From an uncultured Fodinibius sp. (GTDB lineage: Bacteria; Bacteroidota; Rhodothermia; Balneolales; Balneolaceae): 64,000 nt of DNA. The translations under genes were made by a program, and so were the position numbers. Shown here piece by piece: positions 27,033-35,838 of this stretch (position 1 is its first letter; each line of letters begins with the position of its first letter). The notes below the pieces were generated by a model, which was not told the origin of the DNA, made no database searches, and was given only the letters and a program-made list of their open reading frames with translations. Location of the stretch: positions 1 through 64,000 of the forward strand of contig CAJXOG010000004.1 of the NCBI GenBank assembly GCA_913057775.1, in the 5' to 3' direction.

Positions 27033-27650
27033 TCACTTTTTCCCATGGCGCTCTTCAAGGTTTTGGACGATCCTTTGTAAGGGCACTCCTTTTTGTACCA
27101 ATAAAACCAGCAGGTGATAGGTTAAATCTGATACTTCATCAACCAGATTGTGGTCCTTATTTTTTGCTTCAATAATTGTTTCTACTGCTTCTTCTCCAAC
27201 CTTTTGGGCAATTTTATCGATCCCATCGTTAAATAGAGAAGTGGTATACGAACCTTTCGGCATTTCTTTTTTTCGGCTGATAATCAACTCTTCCAGATCG
27301 CTGAGAAAATTTAAATCCGTTAAAGGTTTAAAATCCTTTTGATGAAAACAGGATTGTTCACCGGTGTGGCAAGTAGGTCCTTTCGGATGAGCTAATACAA
27401 GTAGCGTATCGTCATCACAATCTTGTTGGATATCAACGACATCGAGGTGATTGCCGGAGGTTTCCCCTTTTGTCCAGAGCCGTTGCTTGGAGCGGCTGAA
27501 AAATGTGACCCGCTCTTCTTCAAGCGTTTTTTTAAGGGCTTCTTTGTTCATGTATCCAAGCATCAACACTTGAAAATCATCGGCGTCTTGAATGATAGCG
27601 GGAATAAGTCCGCCACCTTTTTCAAAATCTAGAGAATCAATATCTATCAT
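27033..27650 (-). CDS. hisIE: HisIE: phosphoribosyl-AMP cyclohydrolase/-ATP pyrophosphatase
   Basis: 205 residues, fused enzyme. The N-terminal cyclohydrolase (about 1-105) has QDCDDDTLL with the metal-binding Asp/Cys cluster and GPTCHTGEQSCF with the other two Cys. The C-terminal pyrophosphatase has KVGEEAVETIIEAK and DEVSDLTYHLLVLL. Catalyses steps 2 and 3 of histidine synthesis. Thirteen bases downstream of hisF; the two form a short operon cut off from the other his genes. Confidence 0.96.
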   Translation of the reverse strand: MIDIDSLDFEKGGGLIPAIIQDADDFQVLMLGYMNKEALKKTLEEERVTFFSRSKQRLWTKGETSGNHLDVVDIQQDCDDDTLLVLAHPKGPTCHTGEQSCFHQKDFKPLTDLNFLSDLEELIISRKKEMPKGSYTTSLFNDGIDKIAQKVGEEAVETIIEAKNKDHNLVDEVSDLTYHLLVLLVQKGVPLQRIVQNLEERHGKK

Positions 27651-27662
27651 AAATGCAGTTAA

Positions 27663-28424
27663 TTAAATGGTATTACGAACAGAAATATTTGCTCGCTGAA
27701 GTTCTTTTTTTAGGTCGCTTATACCTATTTCTTGAAAGTGAAAAATACTGGCGGCCAGCACCGCATCGGCATGTCCTTTTTTAATAGCATCGATACAGTG
27801 TTGTTTTGTGCCGGCACCGCCGCTGGCAATAACGGGGATAGTAGTAAATTTGTTGACTTGTTGTAACAGTTCAATATCAAAGCCCTCTTTGGTACCGTCT
27901 TGGTCCATACTTGTAAGGAGAATTTCTCCGGCACCGCGTTCTTCCACTTCCTTAATCCACTTAAGAGCATTTTTACCGGTGTTCTTCGAGCCGCCCGAAA
28001 TAAAGACGATCCATTCATCCTTAATACGTTTGGCATCGACAGCAGCTACAATACATTGAGATCCAAACTGTTTGGCTGCCTCGTTAATTAAATCGGGGTT
28101 GCGAACAATAGCACTATTCAAGGACACTTTATCGGCGCCTGCATGCAGAAGTTCAGCGATTTGTTCAGTATTGCCGATACCTCCACCAACGGTAAATGGG
28201 ATATCGATCTCAAGAGCAATTTTTTTTACGAGATCAATCAGGGTTTTTCGCTTTTCTTTAGTAGCCGTAATATCCAAAAATACGAGCTCATCGGCACCTT
28301 CATCGGAATAACGTTTAGCTAGCTCGACAGGATCGCCGGCATCGCGCAGTCCCTCAAAATTTATGCCTTTGACCGTTCTTCCATCCTTAATATCCAGACA
28401 AGGGATGATGCGTTTGGCAATCAT
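27663..28424 (-). CDS. hisF: HisF, cyclase subunit of IGP synthase
   Basis: 253 residues from ATG 28424; a longer frame to 28499 exists, but its extra 25 residues (containing FYICLFTSK) overlap the promoter and are not HisF-like. (beta-alpha)8 barrel with [15 protein letters not shown] (catalytic Asp about residue 11), [10 protein letters not shown] and the second catalytic Asp in AAVDAKR (about 130). Partner of HisH, which is encoded 10 kb away, an unusual split since the pair is normally adjacent. Confidence 0.96.
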   Translation of the reverse strand: MIAKRIIPCLDIKDGRTVKGINFEGLRDAGDPVELAKRYSDEGADELVFLDITATKEKRKTLIDLVKKIALEIDIPFTVGGGIGNTEQIAELLHAGADKVSLNSAIVRNPDLINEAAKQFGSQCIVAAVDAKRIKDEWIVFISGGSKNTGKNALKWIKEVEERGAGEILLTSMDQDGTKEGFDIELLQQVNKFTTIPVIASGGAGTKQHCIDAIKKGHADAVLAASIFHFQEIGISDLKKELQRANISVRNTI

Positions 28425-28464
28425 GTAACAAATGTTGTTCTCGTTGATCTTACTAGTAAACAGA

Positions 28465-28472
28465 CAAATATA
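28465..28472 (-). promoter_or_regulatory. Candidate -7 box for hisF-hisIE
   Basis: Minus-strand TATATTTG matches the Bacteroidota -7 element TAnnTTTG and lies about 40 bases before the hisF ATG. No clear -33 TTG was found at the usual distance. It supports separate transcription of hisF-hisIE. Confidence 0.35.
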
Positions 28473-28533
28473 GAAAATCTTACCGTAATGGGTTAGCACT
28501 CATTTGTTTCTTTCGTTAACAAGAATAAAGTTT

Positions 28534-29124
28534 ATGAAGTGGGAAAAGGTCGGAAAAATAGGTTATCAAACACTCTTTTGGATGATAGAGTGGGGATTTA
28601 AGCTGTGCGCCGTAGTGGCTGGATCTATCACGCTGGCAACTAAAGGAACGTTTGGAATGAAGTTAGGAACGGGGTTTGGAGCTTTGTCTGATGGACTTCG
28701 AAAACTGTTCAGTTTCTTCGAGCGTTTCAATGAAATTAGCTGGGTTATTCAGGAATACCATCAAATTGGCAGTGCTGAATTTCAGGAGCTACATGGTCTG
28801 GCTCCGGTTGATCGGCTAATAGCTTTACTGAATGGCTTTTTTGTCTTTCTACACCAAACTTTAACCAATCTGCTGCAACAGCCAATAAGCAGTATAGCTG
28901 CCACGGTTTTCGTTTTTGGATCATTTTATTTGCTTGCTCGTATTATCAGATTTTCTCGACAGAAGGGGCGCAAATCCTGGCTATGTCGGTTTGAATTACG
29001 ATTGGGTAAGAAGGTTTTCAGCAAAGATCTCGCACGTTCGAGACCCAAAGAATCTAACATAGCAAAGAATAGTCAAAATTCGCTGGGTCAATCAATCAAA
29101 GAATTTTTCCCGAAGCTAACTTAA
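28534..29124 (+). CDS. Unknown protein with two hydrophobic segments
   Basis: 196 residues from ATG 28534; a TTG at 28504 would add ten. Hydrophobic stretches near residues 8-40 (TLFWMIEWGFKLCAVVAG) and 120-140 (SIAATVFVFGSFYLLARII) suggest two membrane passes, with a strongly basic C-terminal third (RFSRQKGRKSW, KVFSKDLARSRPK). No family recognised. It diverges from hisF and lies inside the broken histidine locus, as if brought in there. Confidence 0.55.
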   Translation: MKWEKVGKIGYQTLFWMIEWGFKLCAVVAGSITLATKGTFGMKLGTGFGALSDGLRKLFSFFERFNEISWVIQEYHQIGSAEFQELHGLAPVDRLIALLNGFFVFLHQTLTNLLQQPISSIAATVFVFGSFYLLARIIRFSRQKGRKSWLCRFELRLGKKVFSKDLARSRPKESNIAKNSQNSLGQSIKEFFPKLT

Positions 29125-29211
29125 ACTGATTAAAAATTTTTATGAGTAGGAATCCTGCTAGCACTGTTTCTTGTATTATGTAGCGAAGGCTAATACTAAA
29201 ACCTATATATT

Positions 29212-29304
29212 ATGGCCCAACCAGAAGAATGTCCCAAGTGTGGAGCAACAGCAGTCGATCCCTGTCAGAAAGAACAGCAGATTGATTGCGTTCGAGAAGA
29301 TTGA
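29212..29304 (+). CDS. 30-aa cysteine-rich microprotein
   Basis: A short frame with ATG start and TGA stop: residues include CPKCG (7-11), a third Cys at 18 and a fourth at 26, giving C-x2-C-x7-C-x7-C. This spacing could hold one zinc, as in a minimal zinc ribbon. Composition is soluble and acidic, unlike random AT-rich sequence. A rho-independent terminator follows about 25 bases later, which supports a real transcript. No homologue recognised. Confidence 0.5.
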   Translation: MAQPEECPKCGATAVDPCQKEQQIDCVRED

Positions 29305-29328
29305 TTGTTTGCTTTTAAAAAATTAATG

Positions 29329-29358
29329 AAAAGGCTGCGGTTTAACCGTGGCCTTTTT
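29329..29358 (+). terminator. Terminator after the Cys-rich microprotein
   Basis: Stem AAAAGGCTGCGG / CCGTGGCCTTTT (two G-U pairs) with loop TTTAA and a following T-run. Confidence 0.8.
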
Positions 29359-29413
29359 ATTTTAGAGGCCATTTAGGAGAAAAGTAAGTTATAACTGATA
29401 AGAAACTGGTTTA

Positions 29414-29917
29414 ATGAATACTGAAAAGACGGAAGAACAGCTTTTTGCCAAAATAGAAAATGAAATTAAAGATGAGGGGTTTACAATCATTGACAAAGAT
29501 TGGGATCGTCCGTGGGGCGGTTTTTTTGTGATAGATGAGGAACAGGCACCGGAGTTTACTAAAGTGTATTTTGGCAATGAAGATATTGAGAATCTGAAGA
29601 TATCAGAAAAGTTGAGTCCCAAGATTTTAGTTGTACAACCGGAAAAGCGATTATCTTGGCAGTATCATCACCGACGGGCTGAAATATGGCGGGTGCTCGA
29701 AGGTCCGGTAGGAGTTATGACCAGTGATACCGACAAACAGCAACCAGTAGAGAAATTGGAATCCGGTGAGTATGTAAAGTTAAAACAGGGCGAACGCCAT
29801 CGTTTAGTTGGGCTTGATGACTGGGGAATATTAGCTGAAATTTGGCAACACACTGATCCCGACAATCCTTCTGATGAGGATGATATTGTGCGTGTGCAGG
29901 ATGACTTTGGGCGCTGA
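29414..29917 (+). CDS. Cupin-domain protein, mannose-6-P isomerase type II-like
   Basis: 167 residues. The core is a cupin close to the C-terminal domain of GDP-mannose pyrophosphorylase/isomerases: WDRPWGGFFVID, then a metal-binding QYHHRRAEIWRVLEG (His about residues 80-81, Glu about 85) and second cupin motif GERHRLVG. Such stand-alone cupins are often annotated as sugar-phosphate isomerases. The N-terminal 30 residues are acidic and helical. It sits opposite the DUF262 gene, inside the interval between hisA and hisF. Confidence 0.78.
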   Translation: MNTEKTEEQLFAKIENEIKDEGFTIIDKDWDRPWGGFFVIDEEQAPEFTKVYFGNEDIENLKISEKLSPKILVVQPEKRLSWQYHHRRAEIWRVLEGPVGVMTSDTDKQQPVEKLESGEYVKLKQGERHRLVGLDDWGILAEIWQHTDPDNPSDEDDIVRVQDDFGR

Positions 29918-29984
29918 ATGAACAGGAAAGTAATTATAATATAATTTTTTCTGATCTGGTATAATTCTTTTCGTTCAAATGATT

Positions 29985-31760
29985 CTATGAAGGATATTTC
30001 CAGATTTCTAGCGCTTTTTTAAATAAAAATTTATTCCTATTAGTAATACTCTTGGGCTTCCAGTCTGAACTTTCAGCAATTAATTTGTTCATTTCAATTT
30101 CAGATTCTGAGTAAACATCTTTTTTAATTTTAAAATCTTTGTTGCCTATCTTCCTATTTTTTCTAGCATGAAGCAATGTTAGATTCCCGATTTTCCATTT
30201 ATGGTCTGTATGCTGGATTTTTGTAAATTTGTTACTCCAATCACTACTATCACTTGGGTTTAGGGGTAAGATATGCTCAATGTTAACACGAAAACCTGAA
30301 TCTGATAATTCGTAAACGGAATCACCCTTGAGATGCTTTTCCATATTTCTAAGAATATATTTAGCTAAAGTTTTATTAGTAAAATCTTTAGTAAAAAAGT
30401 TTGTCTTAGCTAACTCTTGGCTAGGAAAATATTGGTTTAATGTATCCAAATACTCTTCGATATTCTGCCTCTCATTTCTAGTTCTCAAACTTCTAGCTAT
30501 TGAATGATATTCCTTTTCAAGTTTTTTTGCATCATTCTCGCAAATAGAGCTGTACCAGAATGTTAAAAAGGTGATTGTATTCAAAAATTTTTTAAAGAGC
30601 TCTTGTTCAATTTGATCATTAACAAGTAGGTTTTCTAGACTTAATAGTAATGGATAACATCTACTTGCTCGTAGTGATTTAAGAGTATCATAATGGTATT
30701 TTCTAAACTTGCCTAAATCTGTACTATCGTCGACATTTTCAGCATTTTCAAAATTAGAATATATTGAAGCTTCATCTGGAAGAGTTATTCTAATAAATTC
30801 TTTGGTTTCTGTAACAGAAGCATCGTTTAGATAACTTTTGATTTGTTTATATACCTTTTTCTTCTTGGTATTACCTTCTCTTGAAACCCAAAGGTGGTAA
30901 ATAAAATTAGTAAAGTTTGAAATTTGGGATTCCATTTCATCCCACTGACTTTCTAGTTCATCAAGTAAATGTTCATCGTCTGGATCCTGAATATCGTATA
31001 TTTTTTGGAAGGAAAGATTCTTAACCAGTTCAGATGTTGTTAACTCTTTGCCTTTGGCATTAATAGATTCAAATATTGAGAATGCATCTTCTGTATCTTC
31101 GACATAAATCGACAGGAAATAATGCTTGTTTTTTAAGGTATTAAATAGTAATCCTAAACGTTCTTTGAGTTCTTCTCCTTCATACTCAGATACAAACTCC
31201 TCCATTATATAATTGTATATTTTGAGATATGAAGACTTGATTTTTTTGAAAGTTTCATGCTGTCCTGCAGGGCTATATCCTAAGTTTTTAATTTTTTCAT
31301 CATCATTATTGAGTATCAATTTTTCTCTAAAATCTTTGTTAACTGTCTTAGAAAGCTTGAGTTTTACTTGCTGCTTAGGTTCTTCTCCAATTACAAGTAG
31401 ATCATTGAACTTGAATTTCAACTTGTATCCTGCCTCTGGTTTTATTTTTTGATTTGATATTAACTCTCCCAGAATATGTTCAATACAGGATATTAACATA
31501 TTAAAAGAGGTGATTCTTTGTTGTCCATCGACGATATCTACATATTTGCTATGATCTTTTTTGAAACGAAGAATTATTGGTCCCCAAAAGTATGAGTCAT
31601 CAATATTGTCGAAAAAATCATCCAGTAAACGCAGTACTTCTTCTTCTTTATCCCATACAAATTTTCTTTGAAATTGAGGTATCCTAATGAATTCTTCCCC
31701 AGTGTTAACTGGATTTGATTGTAGGTCAGCAATCGTAAGTCTCTTGAAGTTAATGTCCAT
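29985..31760 (-). CDS. DUF262-DUF1524 fused protein, GmrSD-type restriction/defence
   Basis: 591 residues. N-terminal DUF262 (GmrS-like) with IPQFQRKFVW at residues 27-36 and the nucleotide-binding DGQQR at 78-82; C-terminal DUF1524 HNH-like nuclease with EHILP (His496), then GNLTLL (Asn526) and a following Asn. Relatives are modification-dependent (type IV) restriction enzymes and stand-alone phage-defence proteins. The gene is visibly richer in AAT/TTA/AAA codons than its neighbours, a sign of recent transfer. It lies 85 bases downstream of hisA on the same strand, splitting the histidine locus. No partner methylase or mobile element is seen. Phage defence is inferred from family. Confidence 0.88.
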   Translation of the reverse strand: MDINFKRLTIADLQSNPVNTGEEFIRIPQFQRKFVWDKEEEVLRLLDDFFDNIDDSYFWGPIILRFKKDHSKYVDIVDGQQRITSFNMLISCIEHILGELISNQKIKPEAGYKLKFKFNDLLVIGEEPKQQVKLKLSKTVNKDFREKLILNNDDEKIKNLGYSPAGQHETFKKIKSSYLKIYNYIMEEFVSEYEGEELKERLGLLFNTLKNKHYFLSIYVEDTEDAFSIFESINAKGKELTTSELVKNLSFQKIYDIQDPDDEHLLDELESQWDEMESQISNFTNFIYHLWVSREGNTKKKKVYKQIKSYLNDASVTETKEFIRITLPDEASIYSNFENAENVDDSTDLGKFRKYHYDTLKSLRASRCYPLLLSLENLLVNDQIEQELFKKFLNTITFLTFWYSSICENDAKKLEKEYHSIARSLRTRNERQNIEEYLDTLNQYFPSQELAKTNFFTKDFTNKTLAKYILRNMEKHLKGDSVYELSDSGFRVNIEHILPLNPSDSSDWSNKFTKIQHTDHKWKIGNLTLLHARKNRKIGNKDFKIKKDVYSESEIEMNKLIAESSDWKPKSITNRNKFLFKKALEIWKYPS

Positions 31761-31845
31761 TGGGATAAATAATCTTAATTAAAACAATTTTGCTAGTTGT
31801 GTAGTTAAAAAAGAAGGTAATAAGCTAAGTTTTGATAAAAAAGTC

Positions 31846-32568
31846 TTAGGTTTGAGTGTGGTACTGTAGCATCTCATCAAGAGTGATATTGCCTTCATAG
31901 TAAGCACGTCCGACAACGACACCGTATTGTCGCTGATTCGATAAAGCTTGTAGATCTTTAGCACCCGAAACGCCGCCCGAAGCAATGAAATTTAGTGCTG
32001 GAAATTGCTCTGATAATTGTTGATATAACTGCATATTTGGTCCTTCAAGCGTACCGTCTTTAGAAATATCAGTACATAATACGGTAGAAAGGCCGAGGTC
32101 TATCATTGGTTGTAAAAAGTCATTCAACGACTTATCGAGCGTTTCCAGCCATCCTCCATAAGCTACTTTGCCGTCTTTCAGATCCATTCCTAATATTGCT
32201 CTGTCACCGTAGTCCTCAAGCACTTTCAGCCATTTCTCGGGACTTTTAACAGCCATCGAGCTGCAGATAATGTTTGATACTTGCTGCTCAATAAGCATCT
32301 TGGCATCCCCATAGCTGCGAATGCCGCCTCCCGTTTGTACGGACAGATCGAGTTCGCTGATGATTTCTTTGATGTACTTTAGATTAACGAATCTTCCTTC
32401 TTTTGCCCCGTTTAGATCTACAATGTGAATATGATTAAATCCGGCTTCTTTAAATTTTTTTGCTTCGGAAAGGGGATCATCATTATAAATGGTAGCCTTT
32501 TCATAATCGCCCTTGTGCAGGCGGACTACCTTTCCATCGAGCAGATCAATAGCGGGAATAACTTTCAT
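31846..32568 (-). CDS. hisA: HisA, ProFAR isomerase
   Basis: 240 residues, (beta-alpha)8 barrel. Catalytic Asp in IPAIDLLDGKVVRL (about residue 8) and second Asp in LCTDISKDGTLEGPN (about 130); phosphate loops GGGIRSYGDA and ASGGVSGAKDL. Catalyses step 4 of histidine synthesis, opening the sugar of ProFAR. Separated from hisH by a five-gene export operon and from hisF by the DUF262 island, so its expression depends on a local promoter or read-through. Confidence 0.96.
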   Translation of the reverse strand: MKVIPAIDLLDGKVVRLHKGDYEKATIYNDDPLSEAKKFKEAGFNHIHIVDLNGAKEGRFVNLKYIKEIISELDLSVQTGGGIRSYGDAKMLIEQQVSNIICSSMAVKSPEKWLKVLEDYGDRAILGMDLKDGKVAYGGWLETLDKSLNDFLQPMIDLGLSTVLCTDISKDGTLEGPNMQLYQQLSEQFPALNFIASGGVSGAKDLQALSNQRQYGVVVGRAYYEGNITLDEMLQYHTQT

Positions 32569-32631
32569 TGAGGAAGTTTTTTTAGAATTAGATGGTGAAA
32601 GTAAAGAAACAGGCAGAGAGTTAACAGATTA

Positions 32632-32653
32632 GATAACAGAATTGTTTGTTATC
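32632..32653. repeat. Inverted repeat upstream of hisA
   Basis: GATAACA / TGTTATC arms of seven bases with an eight-base spacer, 64 bases before hisA. No T-run follows on either strand, so an operator or RNA hairpin is more likely than a terminator. Confidence 0.35.
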
Positions 32654-32675
32654 AAAATGAGCATTTCTCAAAATC

Positions 32676-33932
32676 TTAATACGACCACTTGAGTCTAAAG
32701 AAGAACAGGTTTGGTGTAGGCACTGTCTGACGAAATACAGCTCCTTTTAACAATTGTGATAATATTAGAAAGTCGATGTTTTCAGTCACAGATATTGAAA
32801 CTTGTGGTATAGCAATAAATATGGACCGGTCAAAGCTACCCATAAAGCTGAGGTTCCCATTTATAAGGGGATGAATCTGGTAAGAACCGTTAATTAGAAA
32901 TCCCGATTTGGCAATAAAAAGATTATCAGCGCTGGGTGGTTCTACAAGCGAATTAAGTGGATTTCCTCCTTGGTTATATCCTCCGTTATAAAGCAGTTCT
33001 CCCTGGAGATACAAACCATTCGACAGCATATAATCCAATCCGGTTGTGGCAGTAAAATGGCCGGTTTGTTTAAAAAATTGATCTTCGGGATGAAAATATG
33101 AGATTTCTCCTTTAAAACCGGCATCATCAAGGTAACCCGCCCATCCCGTACCAAGTGTTAGATTATCCAGGTAGTGTCCGCCAATAACCTGGATATCATA
33201 ACTTCCCCAGCTTGTTCGTACTATACCTGCGATAACAGATTCAGACCAGTTTTCGGCTAATCGGATGCCAGCCTCAAAACTGGAAGCGTAACTCCAATTG
33301 TACTGAACAGTTAGGGCATCTACGCCGGGCCGCTCTTCATAATCAAAATCCAAGAAAGCATAATTGTTAAACAAGTCGTTGGGATTCCAAACATAAGTTT
33401 GCCCCCAGTTGACACGCTGTCGTCCGCCATGAATTTCCCACGGACCATTGATATAGCTTAGGTGCATCCGATCAATGTTGGAATGCATCAGGGAGTGATC
33501 AGTCCTGAACCATACCCACGAGAGATCAAAATAATTGGGATCTTGTTCGTAAAATTGCTCAATTCCGGGTGTGTTGTTAACGGTATAACCATTGAGGAGT
33601 CGTGTTCGAAGATCGGCTCGAAATTCGAAATGATCAGATAAAGTCCAGTCGCTTTCAATCCGGTGGTGGAGAATATTGTCGTAGCGGATAGTATTGAAAT
33701 CATTGTTTATGCTGATTTGACCAAGTTCTTTTACATATCCCCCGATATCTACCTCTTGTGCAAAAGTGGTTTGAAAGCCAAGTAAAAGGAGAACAACTGT
33801 CAAATATGCTTGTCCGATATTATTCCGCAAAAACCCACGGATAATGTGCAAGGTATCACAAAGAAACCCTCTGTAAACTTTTGTGTCATCGTCGTGTAAT
33901 TTCGTGTTATGCTTCGCAAACATGGGCATCAT
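32676..33932 (-). CDS. Porin-like outer-membrane beta-barrel, last gene of export operon
   Basis: 418 residues as called from ATG 33932, which overlaps the ATPase stop by four bases. The hydrophobic signal segment (AYLTVVLLLLGFQTTFAQ) lies unusually far in, at about residues 40-60, so a later start is possible. The mature part is rich in aromatic amphipathic strands (GGRQRVNWGQTYVWNPNDLF, EERPGVDALTVQYNW, TGLDYMLSNGLYLQGELLY) and ends in FFFRLKWSY, typical of outer-membrane barrels; the GRQRVNWG region recalls DUF1302-type proteins. It is probably the outer-membrane partner of the ABC/LolA-like system encoded upstream. Confidence 0.72.
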   Translation of the reverse strand: MMPMFAKHNTKLHDDDTKVYRGFLCDTLHIIRGFLRNNIGQAYLTVVLLLLGFQTTFAQEVDIGGYVKELGQISINNDFNTIRYDNILHHRIESDWTLSDHFEFRADLRTRLLNGYTVNNTPGIEQFYEQDPNYFDLSWVWFRTDHSLMHSNIDRMHLSYINGPWEIHGGRQRVNWGQTYVWNPNDLFNNYAFLDFDYEERPGVDALTVQYNWSYASSFEAGIRLAENWSESVIAGIVRTSWGSYDIQVIGGHYLDNLTLGTGWAGYLDDAGFKGEISYFHPEDQFFKQTGHFTATTGLDYMLSNGLYLQGELLYNGGYNQGGNPLNSLVEPPSADNLFIAKSGFLINGSYQIHPLINGNLSFMGSFDRSIFIAIPQVSISVTENIDFLILSQLLKGAVFRQTVPTPNLFFFRLKWSY

Positions 33933-34612
33933 CTTACTTCATCCTTGTCGATTTTTCCATCTACGAGCGTAACTACCCGGCGCGCTCGGTCGATCACTCG
34001 CTGATCGTGTGTTGAAAAAACAAAGGTCATTTCCTCCTTTTCGTTTAGCTTGAGCATTAGATCCAGCAAGTCAGCGCTTGATACGGAATCGAGGTTGGCA
34101 GTTGGTTCATCAGCCAGCACAAAGTCCGGTTTGGAAGCAAGGGCCCGCGCAACAGCTACACGTTGCTGTTGTCCGCCGGAAAGTTCAGTTGGGCGCTTGT
34201 CGATTTTATCGGCTAATCCTACTTCTTTGAGCAAGGATATGCTTTTTTTGCGACATTCCTTGCTGGGACGTCCTTGCATTTGCATAACAAAAGAAACGTT
34301 TTCCACAGCGGTAAGCACAGGGATCAAATTGTAGGCCTGAAACACAAAGCCGATATGATGGAGCCTAAAGTTGACAAGCTCCCGATCAGACAAGGAGGAA
34401 AGCTCTGTTTGTTGAATGATTGTTTTGCCTTCAGTAGGTGTATCCAGGCCTCCGATGATATTTAACAGCGTTGTTTTTCCTGATCCGGAGGGACCAACGA
34501 TGGCCGTAAACTCTCCTTTTTCGATCGTCAGATCTACACCATTAAGGGCGTGTACCGGTACTTTATCCGGGTTGTAAACTTTGGTAAGTCCATGTGTTTC
34601 AATAACGGGCAT
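33929..34612 (-). CDS. LolD/MacB-type ABC transporter ATPase
   Basis: 227 residues. Walker A GPSGSGKTTLLNIIGG (about residues 40-55), Q-loop FQAYNLIP, signature LSGGQQQRVAVARAL (about 143-157), Walker B DFVLADEPTANLD and switch His in FSTHDQRV. Of the MacB/LolD class, which powers extraction of lipids, lipoproteins or other substrates from the membrane rather than transmembrane import. It lies six bases after the second permease gene and overlaps the barrel gene. Confidence 0.93.
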   Translation of the reverse strand: MPVIETHGLTKVYNPDKVPVHALNGVDLTIEKGEFTAIVGPSGSGKTTLLNIIGGLDTPTEGKTIIQQTELSSLSDRELVNFRLHHIGFVFQAYNLIPVLTAVENVSFVMQMQGRPSKECRKKSISLLKEVGLADKIDKRPTELSGGQQQRVAVARALASKPDFVLADEPTANLDSVSSADLLDLMLKLNEKEEMTFVFSTHDQRVIDRARRVVTLVDGKIDKDEVR

Positions 34613-34618
34613 AGTGAT

Positions 34619-35836
34619 CTAATTCATTTTTCGAATTGCTTCAACAGGATTCAACTGCAGTGTTTTCCAGGCCGGATACATGGCTGAAAGTAATGCTGCC
34701 ACGGCAATTAAGAGTGTTATATTCAGATAGTAAATAGGAGGCAGGCTGGGATAAATAACCGTGCGTAATCCGTAAGCATTCATCCCTTCAGCAAAGGCGC
34801 CCAAGTCAATTCCGGTGCTATTATAGTATGAGATCGTAAGCCAGCTGAGGAAAAGCCCTGCCGGCGTTCCGACCATCGTTAAGAATATCGTTTCATACAA
34901 AACCATGGAAAACACGCGCGATTTATTCATGCCTACGGCTCGAAGCATTCCCAGCTCACGCGTTCGCTCCAACACTGCCATCAGCATCGTATTAATTATG
35001 CTGAATACCAAGGCAATGATTATGATGATCATGACGATGTACATCATAAGATCAGTCATTTCGTAGGTGTACTTGAGTTCCGGTGCTGCTTCGCCCCAGG
35101 TTGTAATATTTAGATCTGGGAATTCTTTCTGAAGCTGACTTGCACGCTTATCCGCTTTGCTGAAATCGGACAATGTTAGATGAATACTGTGGACTTGTTG
35201 GTCAAGGCCCATTAGGTTGTTTACATCTTTTCGGTTAACAAACACATTGCCTTCGTCGAACACGGAGCTGAAGCTATCGAAGATACCGACAACTTGGAAT
35301 GCACCGCCTGTTATATTTCCATTGGTATCTTGAAAATTAAGCACCATCCTGGATTTTAACGCCAATCCCAGTCGTTCAGCCAGATCGGAACCGATGATAA
35401 CAGGATTTCTATACTGCTCGCCGGGCATGCTACCATTAATCAAATAATTTTCTACGCTGTGAGTACTATCGGGAACAATTCCGCGGATGGTTACGCCATA
35501 GCTGTTGCGCGCACTTTGAGCCAATCCACTTGCCAAGCTCTGCGTTGAAAGGTCTGTAGTATATGGTTTTTCCTTCAGATTGGTGAGCACATTTTCAGCC
35601 TGAGGGATATAATACTCGGGATTATAGAGGTCTTCGAATTCTGGATGACTTATTTCGATATGAGGAACGGTCAGATGAAACTGGTCTTCGAGATATCCTT
35701 GAACCATGCCTGTAAAAAAAGCGGAAAGAAAAACTCCGGCCCATGTGCCAAGCAGTACCGCTATAATGACAACCCCACTGCGAGTGGGATTGCGCCAGAC
35801 ATTTTTCCAGCCGAGTTTTATGATGTTCTTAATCAT
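34619..35836 (-). CDS. FtsX/LolE-like ABC permease (second)
   Basis: 405 residues with MacB/LolC topology: N-terminal helix (SGVVIIAVLLGTWAGVFLSA), a periplasmic domain of about 230 residues, then three helices at the C-terminus, with the hallmark RTRELGMLRAVGMNKSRVF cytoplasmic coupling segment near residue 290 and the end NPVEAIRKM. It lies two bases after its paralogue; together they probably form a heterodimeric channel with the ATPase. Confidence 0.9.
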   Translation of the reverse strand: MIKNIIKLGWKNVWRNPTRSGVVIIAVLLGTWAGVFLSAFFTGMVQGYLEDQFHLTVPHIEISHPEFEDLYNPEYYIPQAENVLTNLKEKPYTTDLSTQSLASGLAQSARNSYGVTIRGIVPDSTHSVENYLINGSMPGEQYRNPVIIGSDLAERLGLALKSRMVLNFQDTNGNITGGAFQVVGIFDSFSSVFDEGNVFVNRKDVNNLMGLDQQVHSIHLTLSDFSKADKRASQLQKEFPDLNITTWGEAAPELKYTYEMTDLMMYIVMIIIIIALVFSIINTMLMAVLERTRELGMLRAVGMNKSRVFSMVLYETIFLTMVGTPAGLFLSWLTISYYNSTGIDLGAFAEGMNAYGLRTVIYPSLPPIYYLNITLLIAVAALLSAMYPAWKTLQLNPVEAIRKMN

Positions 35837-35838
35837 CG

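Noticed and set aside
28425-28499. Longer N-terminus for HisF
   Set aside because: The extra residues are hydrophobic and unrelated to HisF, and the segment contains a TATATTTG promoter box. The canonical start at 28424 begins exactly at the conserved barrel strand.
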